In this document: positions 34,655 through 42,060 of the stretch, one piece after another
How the letters are laid out: every line of letters starts with the position of its first letter
How positions within the stretch are numbered: the first letter of the stretch is position 1
Source of the DNA: Njordibacter sp905182035
GTDB taxonomy: Bacteria > Pseudomonadota > Gammaproteobacteria > Pseudomonadales > Balneatricaceae
NCBI RefSeq assembly: GCF_047730075.1
Contig: NZ_CP159831.1
Span: forward strand, 1,116,001 to 1,180,000
Reading direction: 5' to 3'
DNA: 64,000 nt
Notes under the pieces: generated by a model
What the model saw: only the letters and a program-made list of their open reading frames with translations
Databases searched by the model: none
What the model was told of the DNA's origin: nothing
Translations under genes and position numbers: made by a program

Positions 34655-36454
34655 ATGAATGACACTCCGCAACAGCTCCTGCACAGCCTCTTTGGCTACG
34701 AATATTTTCGTGGCCACCAACTGGACGTAATCCAACATGTCATCGATGGTGGCGATGCGTTAGTGTTAATGCCCACAGGTGGTGGCAAATCCATTTGTTA
34801 TCAAATCCCAGCACTCATTAGAGAGGGTGTTGGGGTAGTGATCTCACCTTTGATTGCATTAATGCAAGATCAAGTATCCAGCTTGCAACAACTGGGAGTG
34901 AATGCGCAGGCGTTACATTCTGGTATTGATTGGCAGCTGCAGGATGAAATAGAACAACAAGCATTGAATGGCCATCTAGACTTACTTTATGTCTCGCCTG
35001 AACGTTTGATGACTGATGCATGTATGAATTTACTGAGGTCTTGTAAGGTGGCGTTATTTGCCATTGATGAAGCTCACTGTGTGTCTCAATGGGGGCATGA
35101 TTTTAGGCCCGAATACCTTCAGCTAGAATGTTTGCAACAAAATTTCCCACATATCCCTAGAATGGCGCTCACTGCCACTGCAGACAGGCCTACGCAGCAG
35201 GAAATGGTAAAGCGCTTGGGCCTGAACCAAGCGCAACAATACATCAGCAGTTTTGATCGGCCTAATATTCGTTACCGTATAATGCAAAAGCAAAAAGGTA
35301 AGCAACAGTTATTGGACTTTGTGCAACTACAGCACCAAGGTAATGCTGGCATCGTATACTGTATGTCGCGCAAAAAGGTAGACGAAACGGCCCTTTGGCT
35401 GGTAGAGCAAGGTGTTGCGGCTTTGCCTTATCATGCAGGATTGGGACCAGAGAAAAGAGCTCATAATCAACAGCGATTCCTCAATGAAGAAGGCTTAGTG
35501 ATGGTGGCGACCATTGCTTTTGGTATGGGCATTGATAAACCTAATGTACGTTTTGTGGCGCACTTAGATTTACCCAAAAGTATTGAATCTTATTATCAAG
35601 AAACAGGCCGAGCTGGGCGTGATGGCTTACCTGCAGACGCATGGATGGTTTACGGCCTCCAAGACGTAATGTGGCTGCGACAACGGCTAGAACAAACAGA
35701 TATGGACGCGGGTATTAAGCGTTCAGAACAATCCAAGCTGGATGCCATGTTAGGCTTGTGTGAAATTACCCATTGCCGCAGGCAAGCCATTCTAAGCTAT
35801 TTTAACGAAACCTCTTCCAGTAGTTGTGGCAATTGTGATAACTGTTTAGAACCTGTAGCTACGTTTGATGGCACCGAAGTGGCTCGTAAGGCACTATCTT
35901 GTATTTTCCGCAGCGGCCAACGCTATGGCGTAGCCCATTTAATCGACATTTTAATGGGTAAGCCCACAGACAAAATTAAAGCCTCAGGGCATGACAAAAT
36001 ATCCACCTTCGCATTAGGTCAGGAGTTGGACCAAAAACAATGGCGTTCGGTGTATCGGCAACTGCTGGCTTTGGGCCTAGTGTCAAGTGATCCAGAAAAC
36101 TATGGTGGTTTGCGCTTATTACCACCTTGCAGACCGTTACTTAAAGGTGAGGCAAAGTTACAACTGCGGCTTGATCGTAAGGTGTCTATTAAGACACCAA
36201 AAGCAGCCAAAGCACGACTTCAAATAGCCGATGTCGATATGGATTTATGGCAGTTACTCAGGGAGTTGCGTATGGCCTTAGCACAAGATCAAAAGGTACC
36301 ACCTTACGTGATTTTTAGTGATTCTTCTTTGTTAGAAATGCTGCATGCAAAACCTCAGTCGCTTTTGGAGATGAGCCACGTACATGGTGTGGGTGAAAAG
36401 AAACTAGACCGCTACGGGGATGACTTTTTAGCTTTAATTCAACAACACACCTAG
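34655..36454 (+). CDS. recQ: ATP-dependent DNA helicase RecQ
   Basis: RecQ is a 3'-5' helicase for RecF-pathway recombination and replication restart. The 599 residues hold the complete set: Walker A MPTGGGKS (residues 39-46), DEAHCVSQWGHDFRPEY with the aromatic loop, QETGRAGRDG, the RQC zinc cysteines in CRRQAILSYF and CGNCDNCL, and a C-terminal HRDC domain (about 520-595) ending HGVGEKKLDRYGDDFLALI. The ATG is the family start. Confidence 0.97.
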   Translation: MNDTPQQLLHSLFGYEYFRGHQLDVIQHVIDGGDALVLMPTGGGKSICYQIPALIREGVGVVISPLIALMQDQVSSLQQLGVNAQALHSGIDWQLQDEIEQQALNGHLDLLYVSPERLMTDACMNLLRSCKVALFAIDEAHCVSQWGHDFRPEYLQLECLQQNFPHIPRMALTATADRPTQQEMVKRLGLNQAQQYISSFDRPNIRYRIMQKQKGKQQLLDFVQLQHQGNAGIVYCMSRKKVDETALWLVEQGVAALPYHAGLGPEKRAHNQQRFLNEEGLVMVATIAFGMGIDKPNVRFVAHLDLPKSIESYYQETGRAGRDGLPADAWMVYGLQDVMWLRQRLEQTDMDAGIKRSEQSKLDAMLGLCEITHCRRQAILSYFNETSSSSCGNCDNCLEPVATFDGTEVARKALSCIFRSGQRYGVAHLIDILMGKPTDKIKASGHDKISTFALGQELDQKQWRSVYRQLLALGLVSSDPENYGGLRLLPPCRPLLKGEAKLQLRLDRKVSIKTPKAAKARLQIADVDMDLWQLLRELRMALAQDQKVPPYVIFSDSSLLEMLHAKPQSLLEMSHVHGVGEKKLDRYGDDFLALIQQHT

Positions 36455-36519
36455 TCAGCTATGGTAAAATTATTAATCAGCCGAAAAGGCTTATACTATT
36501 ATTCTAAAGGAAGCCATTA

Positions 36520-37059
36520 ATGGCCAGTTTACAAGATCAGTTGCTAAAGGCCGGTTTGGCCAACGAAAAGCAATCTAAGCAAGCTACTAAGTCAAAAAAG
36601 AAACAAACTCGAGATGTGCGCAAAGGTGTTGATGTGGGCGAAACCGCAGCGCAACGTGCTTTTAGCGAAAAACAAGCACAAGCAAGTCGCTCTAAACAAC
36701 TGAACGCCCAGCGTGACGCGCAACATCAAGACCGAGCGGTGATTGCTCAAGTTAAACAAATGTTAGAACGCTGTCGACTAGACTTAACGGGTGGTGAAGT
36801 CACCTACAATTTTGTTGATGGTAAAGCTATTAAAAAACTATACGTTAACGCCATGCAGCAAGCTGCCTTAAGCCGTGGCTCGCTGGTTATTGTGGGGTTA
36901 GATGATCACTATTCTGTGGTACCCGCAAACGTTGCCTTGCGTATTGAAGAACGTGCACCAGATACCTTCATTATTCGTGCTGAGTCTGCAACAGATACCA
37001 TTGCAGATAAAGATGATCCTTATGCAGATTTTGTTATTCCAGATGATTTAATGTGGTAA
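36520..37059 (+). CDS. DUF2058 (YaiL-like) nucleoprotein/polynucleotide-associated protein
   Basis: A 179-residue soluble protein of the DUF2058 family. The N-terminal MASLQDQLLKAGLANEKQ block is diagnostic, followed by a Lys-rich linker and the C-terminal FVDGKAIKKLYVN and DDPYADFVIPDDLMW. The basic linker suggests nucleic acid contact; the function is unproven. AAGGAAGCC before the ATG provides the ribosome site. ttcA follows at once. Confidence 0.9.
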   Translation: MASLQDQLLKAGLANEKQSKQATKSKKKQTRDVRKGVDVGETAAQRAFSEKQAQASRSKQLNAQRDAQHQDRAVIAQVKQMLERCRLDLTGGEVTYNFVDGKAIKKLYVNAMQQAALSRGSLVIVGLDDHYSVVPANVALRIEERAPDTFIIRAESATDTIADKDDPYADFVIPDDLMW

Positions 37060-37064
37060 CCCTC

Positions 37065-37925
37065 GTGACCTATCCAGAAGTTAATGCTCAGGACCATGCT
37101 AAACGTCAACAAAAGCTACAAAAGCGTTTGCGCCATGACGTGGGCCGAGCCATCGATGATTACGCCATGATAGAGCAGGGCGACAAGGTGATGGTGTGTG
37201 TGTCTGGTGGTAAAGATTCTTATGCCATGCTCGACATATTGATGCAGCTACAAAAAAGTGCCCCCATCGATTTTGATATACTGGCTGTTAATTTAGACCA
37301 AAAACAACCCGATTTCCCAGAACATATATTGCCAAAATACCTAGATCAAGTGGGTGTGAATTTTCATATTATTGAGCGCGACACGTACAGTGTGGTGAAA
37401 TCTGTGATTGAAGAAGGCAAAACCACCTGTGGTTTATGCTCGCGTATGCGCCGTGGCACCTTGTATCGCTTTGCTCAAGAACGCAGTATTACTAAAATTG
37501 CCTTAGGCCACCACCGCGATGACATTTTAGAAACCTTGTTGTTAAACATGTTCCACGGTGGCAAGCTTAAAGCTATGCCTGCGCGTTTATTAAGCGATGA
37601 TGGGTTAAATACTGTAATTCGTCCAATGGCTTATGCCCGTGAGCAAGACATAGAAGAGTACTCACAACTGAAGGGCTTCCCTATTATTCCCTGTAACCTA
37701 TGTGGCTCCCAAGATAACCTTCAACGCCAGCACATTAAAGCCATGTTGCGAGATTGGGAAAAAAATCACCCAGGTCGCATAGAAAGTATGACTAAATCAC
37801 TCCAAAACGTAGTGCCGTCTCACCTTATGGATACCCGTCTGCACAACTTTAAACAAACAGAACGCTTAAGTAATGAGCAAGTATGTGAAGAAGTGGATTT
37901 GGCACTGCTCAATTTGCCGCTCTAA
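37065..37925 (+). CDS. ttcA: tRNA 2-thiocytidine(32) synthetase TtcA
   Basis: TtcA thiolates cytidine 32 of certain tRNAs using an iron-sulfur cluster and ATP. The PP-loop SGGKDSYAMLDIL, the cysteine pairs CGLC and CNLC, the GHHRDDILETLLLNMF block and QNVVPSHL are all present. I use GTG 37065, five bases after the preceding stop; an in-frame GTG at 37053 that overlaps DUF2058 is an alternative, and neither has a strong ribosome site. The gene lacks the C-terminal extension of E. coli TtcA. Confidence 0.93.
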   Translation: MTYPEVNAQDHAKRQQKLQKRLRHDVGRAIDDYAMIEQGDKVMVCVSGGKDSYAMLDILMQLQKSAPIDFDILAVNLDQKQPDFPEHILPKYLDQVGVNFHIIERDTYSVVKSVIEEGKTTCGLCSRMRRGTLYRFAQERSITKIALGHHRDDILETLLLNMFHGGKLKAMPARLLSDDGLNTVIRPMAYAREQDIEEYSQLKGFPIIPCNLCGSQDNLQRQHIKAMLRDWEKNHPGRIESMTKSLQNVVPSHLMDTRLHNFKQTERLSNEQVCEEVDLALLNLPL

Positions 37926-37992
37926 TAATGATGAAGTCATGGTGTTGGGCTAAGGAGCCTAGTAAATAGACTGTTAAGTATCATGGATAGCT

Positions 37993-38598
37993 ATGTACAT
38001 TGAATCAGAAAAACAACTTAGAGAAATTTATGGCATCCCAAAGGGGCGTGCTAAAGACAAACAGCTACCTTCGTTAGAGCAGCACTCCATTAACTTTATA
38101 GCACACTCTCCATTTGTCACTATTTCTAGCCGCTCGAAAACTGGTTTAGTCGATTGCTCTCCCCGTGGGGGAAAGCCTGGATTTGTTAAAGTGTTGAGCG
38201 AGAATTGCATAATTTTTCCTGACGGAAAAGGTAATAACCGCTTAGATAGCCTCGTTAATATCGTTGAAACGGGTGATCTTGGTTGCCTGTTTTTAATACC
38301 AGGCGTTGACGAAACACTCAGAGTTAATGGGATGGCTCGTATTTCCACCTCAGCTGAATATTTAAACTTATTTTCCAATTATCCTAACCCTCCAAAAACG
38401 TGTATCGAGCTAACCATTAAGGAAGTGTTTTTGCATTGTGCCAAGGCGTTAATGCGTTCGGAACTGTGGGCATCTTCATCAAAGGTTGATCGTGCAGCAT
38501 TTCCGACTATTGGGAAAATGATGAATGACCAACTTTCAGTAAATGATACGCCAGAAGCTCAAGCAGACATGGTGGCTCGCTATCAGCGCGATTTATAG
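37993..38598 (+). CDS. PPOX-fold flavin-binding protein (MSMEG_1061/DR2398-like)
   Basis: A 201-residue protein of the pyridoxamine 5'-phosphate oxidase-like split barrel superfamily. Visible: HSINFIAHSPFVTISSRSKTGLVDCSPRGGKPGFVKV at the FMN-binding strand region, then DGKGNNRLDSLVNIVETGDLGCLFLIPGVDETLRVNG, typical of the DR2398/MSMEG_1061 subgroup. A C-terminal ALMRSELW segment is also conserved. Members bind FMN or F420; the reaction is not known. It starts the accessory pocket after ttcA and a large inverted repeat begins at its stop codon. Confidence 0.85.
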   Translation: MYIESEKQLREIYGIPKGRAKDKQLPSLEQHSINFIAHSPFVTISSRSKTGLVDCSPRGGKPGFVKVLSENCIIFPDGKGNNRLDSLVNIVETGDLGCLFLIPGVDETLRVNGMARISTSAEYLNLFSNYPNPPKTCIELTIKEVFLHCAKALMRSELWASSSKVDRAAFPTIGKMMNDQLSVNDTPEAQADMVARYQRDL

Positions 38599-38652
38599 TA
38601 AATTCGTAACAAGTGCATGTTCGGAATCACTTTCTAATGCACTTGAATTTAC
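38598..38652. repeat. Long bulged inverted repeat after the PPOX gene
   Basis: GTAAATTC (38598-38605) pairs with GAATTTAC (38645-38652), and AAGTGCAT (38611-38618) with ATGCACTT (38637-38644). This gives a 16-bp stem with a 5-base bulge on the left arm and an 18-base loop. It starts on the last base of the PPOX stop codon. No T run follows, so a simple intrinsic terminator is not supported. Confidence 0.7.
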
Positions 38653-38705
38653 CAAAAATTTAGGCGTTAGTTTTCTATTAGTTATAAAACAAAGGTATTA
38701 GAATA

Positions 38706-39083
38706 ATGAAAATGGATGAACCGATTAACGTATTTGGTGAAAAATTAGAAATCTGTGGAATAGATCCAATCACTGGGTTCTACCGAGATGGCGCGTGTAA
38801 TACGTGTAAAGATGACTTTGGTTCTCATACAGTTTGTATCGAAACTTCGCAGGAGTTTTTAGAATATTCAAAATCTAAAGGAAATGATTTATCTACCCCT
38901 GTGCCTGCATTTAATTTTAAAGGCTTAGGACCTGGAGATAGTTGGTGTGTATGCGCTGGGCGATGGTTAGAGGCAGAGAAAAATGGTATGGCTCCAAGAC
39001 TATATCTTCAAAGTACCCATATCAGGGCTTTGGAGATTGTGCCCATGGCCCTGCTTAAAAAATATGCGGTAGATTTAAACTAG
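38706..39083 (+). CDS. DUF2237 protein
   Basis: A 125-residue protein clearly of the DUF2237 family: LEICGIDPITGFYRDGACNTC, DFGSHTVCIETSQEFLEYSKSKGNDLSTPVPAFNF, GLGPGDSWCVCAGRWLEAEKNGMAPRLYLQSTHIRALEIV. Conserved cysteines suggest metal binding, but no function has been proven. The third Cys of the first block replaces the Gly seen in many relatives (CNTC in place of CxTG), giving a CxxC. The ATG at 38706 and another at 38712 are both possible. The gene is flanked on both sides by inverted repeats. Confidence 0.88.
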   Translation: MKMDEPINVFGEKLEICGIDPITGFYRDGACNTCKDDFGSHTVCIETSQEFLEYSKSKGNDLSTPVPAFNFKGLGPGDSWCVCAGRWLEAEKNGMAPRLYLQSTHIRALEIVPMALLKKYAVDLN

Positions 39084-39125
39084 CTATATGTTTACCCAAG
39101 TTCAAAAAACGCAACATCATTCCCC

Positions 39126-39159
39126 CTGCAGGGCTAGAAAGCCTAAAAGTGACCTGCAG
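39126..39159. repeat. Nested inverted repeat after the DUF2237 gene
   Basis: CTGCAGG (39126-39132) pairs with CCTGCAG (39153-39159) around a 20-base loop that itself contains the small hairpin GGCT-AGAA-AGCC (39132-39143). It lies between the DUF2237 stop and the end of the convergent minus-strand gene. There is no T tract. Confidence 0.55.
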
Positions 39160-39221
39160 TTAGTGTTTGTACTTAAGATGAAGCGTTTTAAGCACCTAGC
39201 ATATGCCCATACAACAGTCTG

Positions 39222-39881
39222 TTAGTGGCTTGCCGCCAATTCTTGCATGCGATTCCATAGCGTGGTGCGCACTCCTATGCCATTAGTATCACTACGAGTG
39301 CGGTACGCTTCTATGTCTGAAGTGCCAGCAACAGTTTTGCAATCTGCTGGAGCGGGGCCTATGGTAATGCGCACTTCGTTCCAAGCTAGGTCACGTTCCC
39401 TCGGCTGCAGCAGTCCTCGTAGATGGCCTTGTGATGTTAGGTCAAAACGGCGCATGCCACCTTCTAAGTTGTTGAAGTAGATACATACGCTTTGACCGTT
39501 TGCTCCGTGTTGCTCTAAGTAACGGGCAATGGCAGGCACTGCAAAAGCACCACAGGCTGTTTTGTGTATACGGATTTCGTTGATGCCTTTGTCTACGGCA
39601 TGTTTAAAGATGGCTTCAATGTGCACTAAAGCTGGTTGGCCAAAGGCATCATAAATAAGGCTGTCTTTGCTCTCTACTAGTAATTTAGGTGCTCGGATGC
39701 TGGCATCTAAGCCTGCCAAAGAGGTTTCTAATAAATCGCTGTTGGCCAAGCCGTGTTGCATGGCAAAAGTAGCTCGGTGGCCTGCAGTGTTTTGGTCATC
39801 TACATTAAAGCCGCGGCTGGCAACCACCCTTTGTATTAGGCTGGTGAGTTGTTCTGCGCTTACGAGTGTGGTGTCGCTCAT
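39222..39881 (-). CDS. Uncharacterised protein with a possible Ldh2-like domain
   Basis: A 219-residue soluble protein I do not recognise as a named family. Its first 130 residues follow the pattern of malate/L-lactate dehydrogenases of the Ldh2 type: VSAEQLTSLIQRVVASRGF, a long helix, APKLLVESKDSLIYDAFGQPALVHIEAIFKHAVDKGINEIRIHKTACGAFAVPAIARYLEQHG and then YFNN. In Ldh2 the equivalent of KTACGAF is an Asn-Ser-His-His-Phe-Gly segment with the catalytic His. That His is missing here and the C-terminal catalytic half is replaced by about 80 residues. If related, it is a shortened, probably non-dehydrogenase member. The start is ATG 39881. Confidence 0.7.
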   Translation of the reverse strand: MSDTTLVSAEQLTSLIQRVVASRGFNVDDQNTAGHRATFAMQHGLANSDLLETSLAGLDASIRAPKLLVESKDSLIYDAFGQPALVHIEAIFKHAVDKGINEIRIHKTACGAFAVPAIARYLEQHGANGQSVCIYFNNLEGGMRRFDLTSQGHLRGLLQPRERDLAWNEVRITIGPAPADCKTVAGTSDIEAYRTRSDTNGIGVRTTLWNRMQELAASH

Positions 39882-39901
39882 TATGAATCCTTTGTGTGCT
39901 T

Positions 39902-39910
39902 GTTATAATG
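39902..39910 (+). promoter_or_regulatory. Extended -10 promoter element
   Basis: TTGTTATAAT carries TG, one base, then a perfect TATAAT (39905-39910). No good -35 is visible. Transcription would run toward the gene-free stretch and the Tex30-like gene 340 bases away, giving a long leader or a small RNA. Confidence 0.4.
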
Positions 39911-39932
39911 CGTTTTATCGATTTAAAACGCG
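39911..39932. repeat. Perfect hairpin directly after the extended -10
   Basis: GCGTTTTA (39911-39918) and TAAAACGC (39925-39932) form an 8-bp stem with a 6-base loop. It starts one base after the TATAAT, so it covers the expected transcription start. It may be an operator rather than an RNA element. Confidence 0.5.
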
Positions 39933-40250
39933 TGGCATTGAGTACAACAATTAATGTACTCACAGACATACCAATGTCGACTCCTCAAGGAGGAATAATG
40001 GCTGCGGTGCCTAAGGGCAGTGCGATTAAATTGTACAGCAGCGCCCGGGTCAAGTTTCGCTGCATGATAGTATGGGTTTGTTGGGCTTTACGCAATCCTA
40101 CTTGAATCAAGTTGAAGTCATCTCTAAGTAATAGTGCTGGAGTAGTTGACATACTTGTCTGCACCAGAGGCCATTGCTAAAGCAGCTGCAGCTGTTCTAT
40201 GTGATGGCGTTATTGTTGGCTAATTGTTTTGTATCATTTAAGGGTTGTTT

Positions 40251-40901
40251 ATGGAATGTATTGAAACAGGTTTTGGCCCAGTGCAGAAATATGGTTCCGG
40301 TGCGGTTAATGTGGTTTTTGCTCATGGTTCTGGTATAGGTATGAATCATGAGTTTATGCAGTCTGTAGTAGCTGCAATGGTCTCAAAAGACTTCACCGTG
40401 TATTTGTTTAATTTTGGCTATATGCAACAAATCCAACTGACAGGTACTAAGCGGCCGCCGCCAGCAGTAGCTAAGCTCGAACTTGAGTTACTGGCATTGC
40501 TCAACGAACTGGCCTTACCTGATCCTTTAATTATAGGGGGTAAGTCTTTGGGAGGTCGTGTAGCTAGTTTGATAGTGGAACAGACAAACGCTTTGGGTTG
40601 GTTTGCGTTAGGTTATCCTTTTCACCCCCAGCGAAAACCAGAAACGTTACGAGTAGAGCATCTGTTAACCAGTCATAAACCAGGGCTAATTGTTCAGGGT
40701 ACTCGAGATGGTTTGGGCTGTTATGATGAGGTATTGGGTTACAAATTGCCTGCACACATCGACTTGTGCTGGCTTTCTGATGTGGACCATAGCTTTAAAC
40801 CGTTTAAAGCTTCACCCTATAGTCAAATTCAGGCTATTGAACGATCGGTATTAGACATTGAGCTATGGGCTCGGTGCACGTTAAAATGCAGAGACACTTA
40901 G
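40251..40901 (+). CDS. Alpha/beta hydrolase, KANL3/Tex30 family
   Basis: A 216-residue alpha/beta-hydrolase-fold protein. VVFAHGSGIGMNHEFM is the usual oxyanion strand of the KANL3/Tex30 group, the nucleophile elbow is GGKSLGG with Ser99, the acid is in GTRDGLG and the His in DVDHSFKPF. The substrate is unknown. I start at ATG 40251, which has an AGGG ribosome site six bases upstream; a TTG two codons earlier is less likely. tusA follows with its own promoter. Confidence 0.88.
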   Translation: MECIETGFGPVQKYGSGAVNVVFAHGSGIGMNHEFMQSVVAAMVSKDFTVYLFNFGYMQQIQLTGTKRPPPAVAKLELELLALLNELALPDPLIIGGKSLGGRVASLIVEQTNALGWFALGYPFHPQRKPETLRVEHLLTSHKPGLIVQGTRDGLGCYDEVLGYKLPAHIDLCWLSDVDHSFKPFKASPYSQIQAIERSVLDIELWARCTLKCRDT

Positions 40902-40934
40902 GTGTAAATGAGTTTAAATTGATGACGGCCAAAT

Positions 40935-40962
40935 TTGAACATTGGTAATTGCAGAGTATAAA
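40935..40962 (+). promoter_or_regulatory. Predicted promoter immediately before tusA
   Basis: TTGAAC (40935-40940) and TATAAA (40957-40962) are separated by 16 bases, each one mismatch from consensus. The tusA start codon begins only five bases after the -10, so a transcript from here would have little or no leader. Confidence 0.6.
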
Positions 40963-40967
40963 TAGTG

Positions 40968-41210
40968 ATGCAAGACTCCCACAACATCGACAAATTATTA
41001 GACACCACAGGGCTATTTTGTCCAGAGCCCGTAATGATGCTGCACAGCACCTTTAAAGATATTAAAGTTGGGGATGTAGTTAAAGTGCTGGCTACAGATC
41101 CTTCAACGACCCGAGATATTCCTAAATTTTGCTTGTTTTTAGGCCACGAATTAATTGAGCAGGGAGAAGCAGACTCTCAGTACCAGTACCTTATTCGCAA
41201 AGGTGGCTGA
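40968..41210 (+). CDS. tusA: Sulfurtransferase TusA
   Basis: TusA accepts persulfide sulfur from IscS and passes it along the Tus relay for tRNA 2-thiouridine synthesis. The 80-residue protein has the active Cys18 in GLFCPEPVMML and the typical ATDPSTTRDIPKFC block, ending YLIRKGG as in E. coli. The ATG at 40968 follows an in-frame GTG at 40965. No ribosome site lies upstream, but a near-consensus promoter does, so leaderless translation is possible. Confidence 0.95.
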   Translation: MQDSHNIDKLLDTTGLFCPEPVMMLHSTFKDIKVGDVVKVLATDPSTTRDIPKFCLFLGHELIEQGEADSQYQYLIRKGG

Positions 41211-41227
41211 CATCAGCTAATAGCAGA

Positions 41228-41446
41228 TTAGTCAGTAAACTGTTCGGCAGGTACGATATTTACGGATTCATGGAGCTCACTGTACACCACGATGATTCGT
41301 TTTTGTTGTAGCTGTATTTGCAGCTGAGCCACCTTATCTGCCAAGCTGGTCTCATAAGCGCCATAGTCTGTGCCATCGCGACTAGCGAACTCTTCTAATA
41401 AGTGGTTTAAAGTATCTGCATTTATATTTTGCCAAGGCACGATCAT
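41228..41446 (-). CDS. yheU: YheU family (UPF0270) protein
   Basis: A 72-residue protein that aligns along its whole length with E. coli YheU: MIVPWQNINADTLNHLLEEF, REGTDYG-like SRDGTDYGAYETSL, and YSELHESVNIVPAEQF. It has no signal peptide. The function is unknown. It is preceded closely by the lytic transglycosylase gene on the same strand and is convergent with tusA. Confidence 0.93.
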   Translation of the reverse strand: MIVPWQNINADTLNHLLEEFASRDGTDYGAYETSLADKVAQLQIQLQQKRIIVVYSELHESVNIVPAEQFTD

Positions 41447-41460
41447 GAATAAATCCGTTG

Positions 41461-42060
41461 TTAACTTTTAGGTGAACAAAAATCTAGCTGGCTGCGATAA
41501 CGCTGCGCTTGATTGGCAACATTTTTGGCTACGTTTAATAACCAGGGCTTAGCCAAGTAGGATTTTTTGGCAAAACCACCATTGCCTTCGTGGTAAGCCA
41601 AGTACAGATTGTAAGCATCGTTTGGGTGTATTTTATTGAGACGCACGGAGCGCTTGTTATACCAGCCTACAAAGTCAATGGCGTCGTTAAAATTAGTACG
41701 TTGAGCATCGCTATGACCGGTCAGTTGTTTGTACAATATCCAAGTACCGTTAATTGCTTGGGGGTAGCCATAAGCACTGGAAAGATGGCGGCCTGGAATA
41801 ATGCCTAATATCCTTTTGCGGGGCGGTCTTGCTGTGGCATTAAAACCTGATTCATGTTTTATGAACGCCATACTAATAGACTGATCAATGTGCCATTGTT
41901 GTTCAGAAGCAATGGCGCTGGTTTGCCAGCTTTCAAACTGCGCGAAAATACCGCACACGTTATCTGGCGTGTGCGGTTTACCAGTGGTTCCGCCTATGGT
42001 GCTGCATGCACTCACTAACAGTAAAAGTAGGCTTGATAAAAAAGCTCTAGAGTATATCAC
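41461..42060 (-). CDS. Lytic transglycosylase (SLT) lipoprotein
   Basis: A 199-residue predicted lipoprotein. The N-terminus is a hydrophobic signal ending in a lipobox V-S-A-C with Cys19. The SLT fold follows with the catalytic Glu70 in FIKHESGFN, then SSAYGYPQAINGTW, a GYPQA-type motif, and the YLAYHEGNGGF block. It would cleave peptidoglycan glycan strands from the outer-membrane side. The GTG start at 42060 overlaps the upstream gene by 14 bases, so the two are coupled. Confidence 0.9.
   Translation of the reverse strand: MIYSRAFLSSLLLLLVSACSTIGGTTGKPHTPDNVCGIFAQFESWQTSAIASEQQWHIDQSISMAFIKHESGFNATARPPRKRILGIIPGRHLSSAYGYPQAINGTWILYKQLTGHSDAQRTNFNDAIDFVGWYNKRSVRLNKIHPNDAYNLYLAYHEGNGGFAKKSYLAKPWLLNVAKNVANQAQRYRSQLDFCSPKS

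Larger units (their letters stand above)
39882..40250. other. Gene-free stretch between the Ldh2-like gene and the Tex30-like gene
   Basis: A 369-base stretch with no ORF I can support. It contains an extended -10 promoter, a hairpin, and two short overlapping frames. One (about 39980-40050) reads MSTPQGGIMAAVPKGSAIKL; a second in another frame (about 40050-40115) reads MGLLGFTQSYLNQVEVIS before a stop. Together they could be the decayed end of a gene or chance. I see no tRNA. Confidence 0.5.

Noticed and set aside
36479..36491. Small AGCC-GGCT hairpin between recQ and the DUF2058 gene as a terminator
   Set aside because: The stem is only four pairs and there is no T tract; it may be chance.
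38604..38672. Integron attC site between the PPOX and DUF2237 genes
   Set aside because: The right end (AGGCGTTAGTT) looks like an R' box, but the left box TCGTAAC does not fit RYYYAAC and the spacers are very uneven; no integrase or further sites are seen.
39896..40105. A 69-codon ORF on the plus strand
   Set aside because: It overlaps a promoter and hairpin, its composition changes midway and no family is recognisable; at best a gene remnant.
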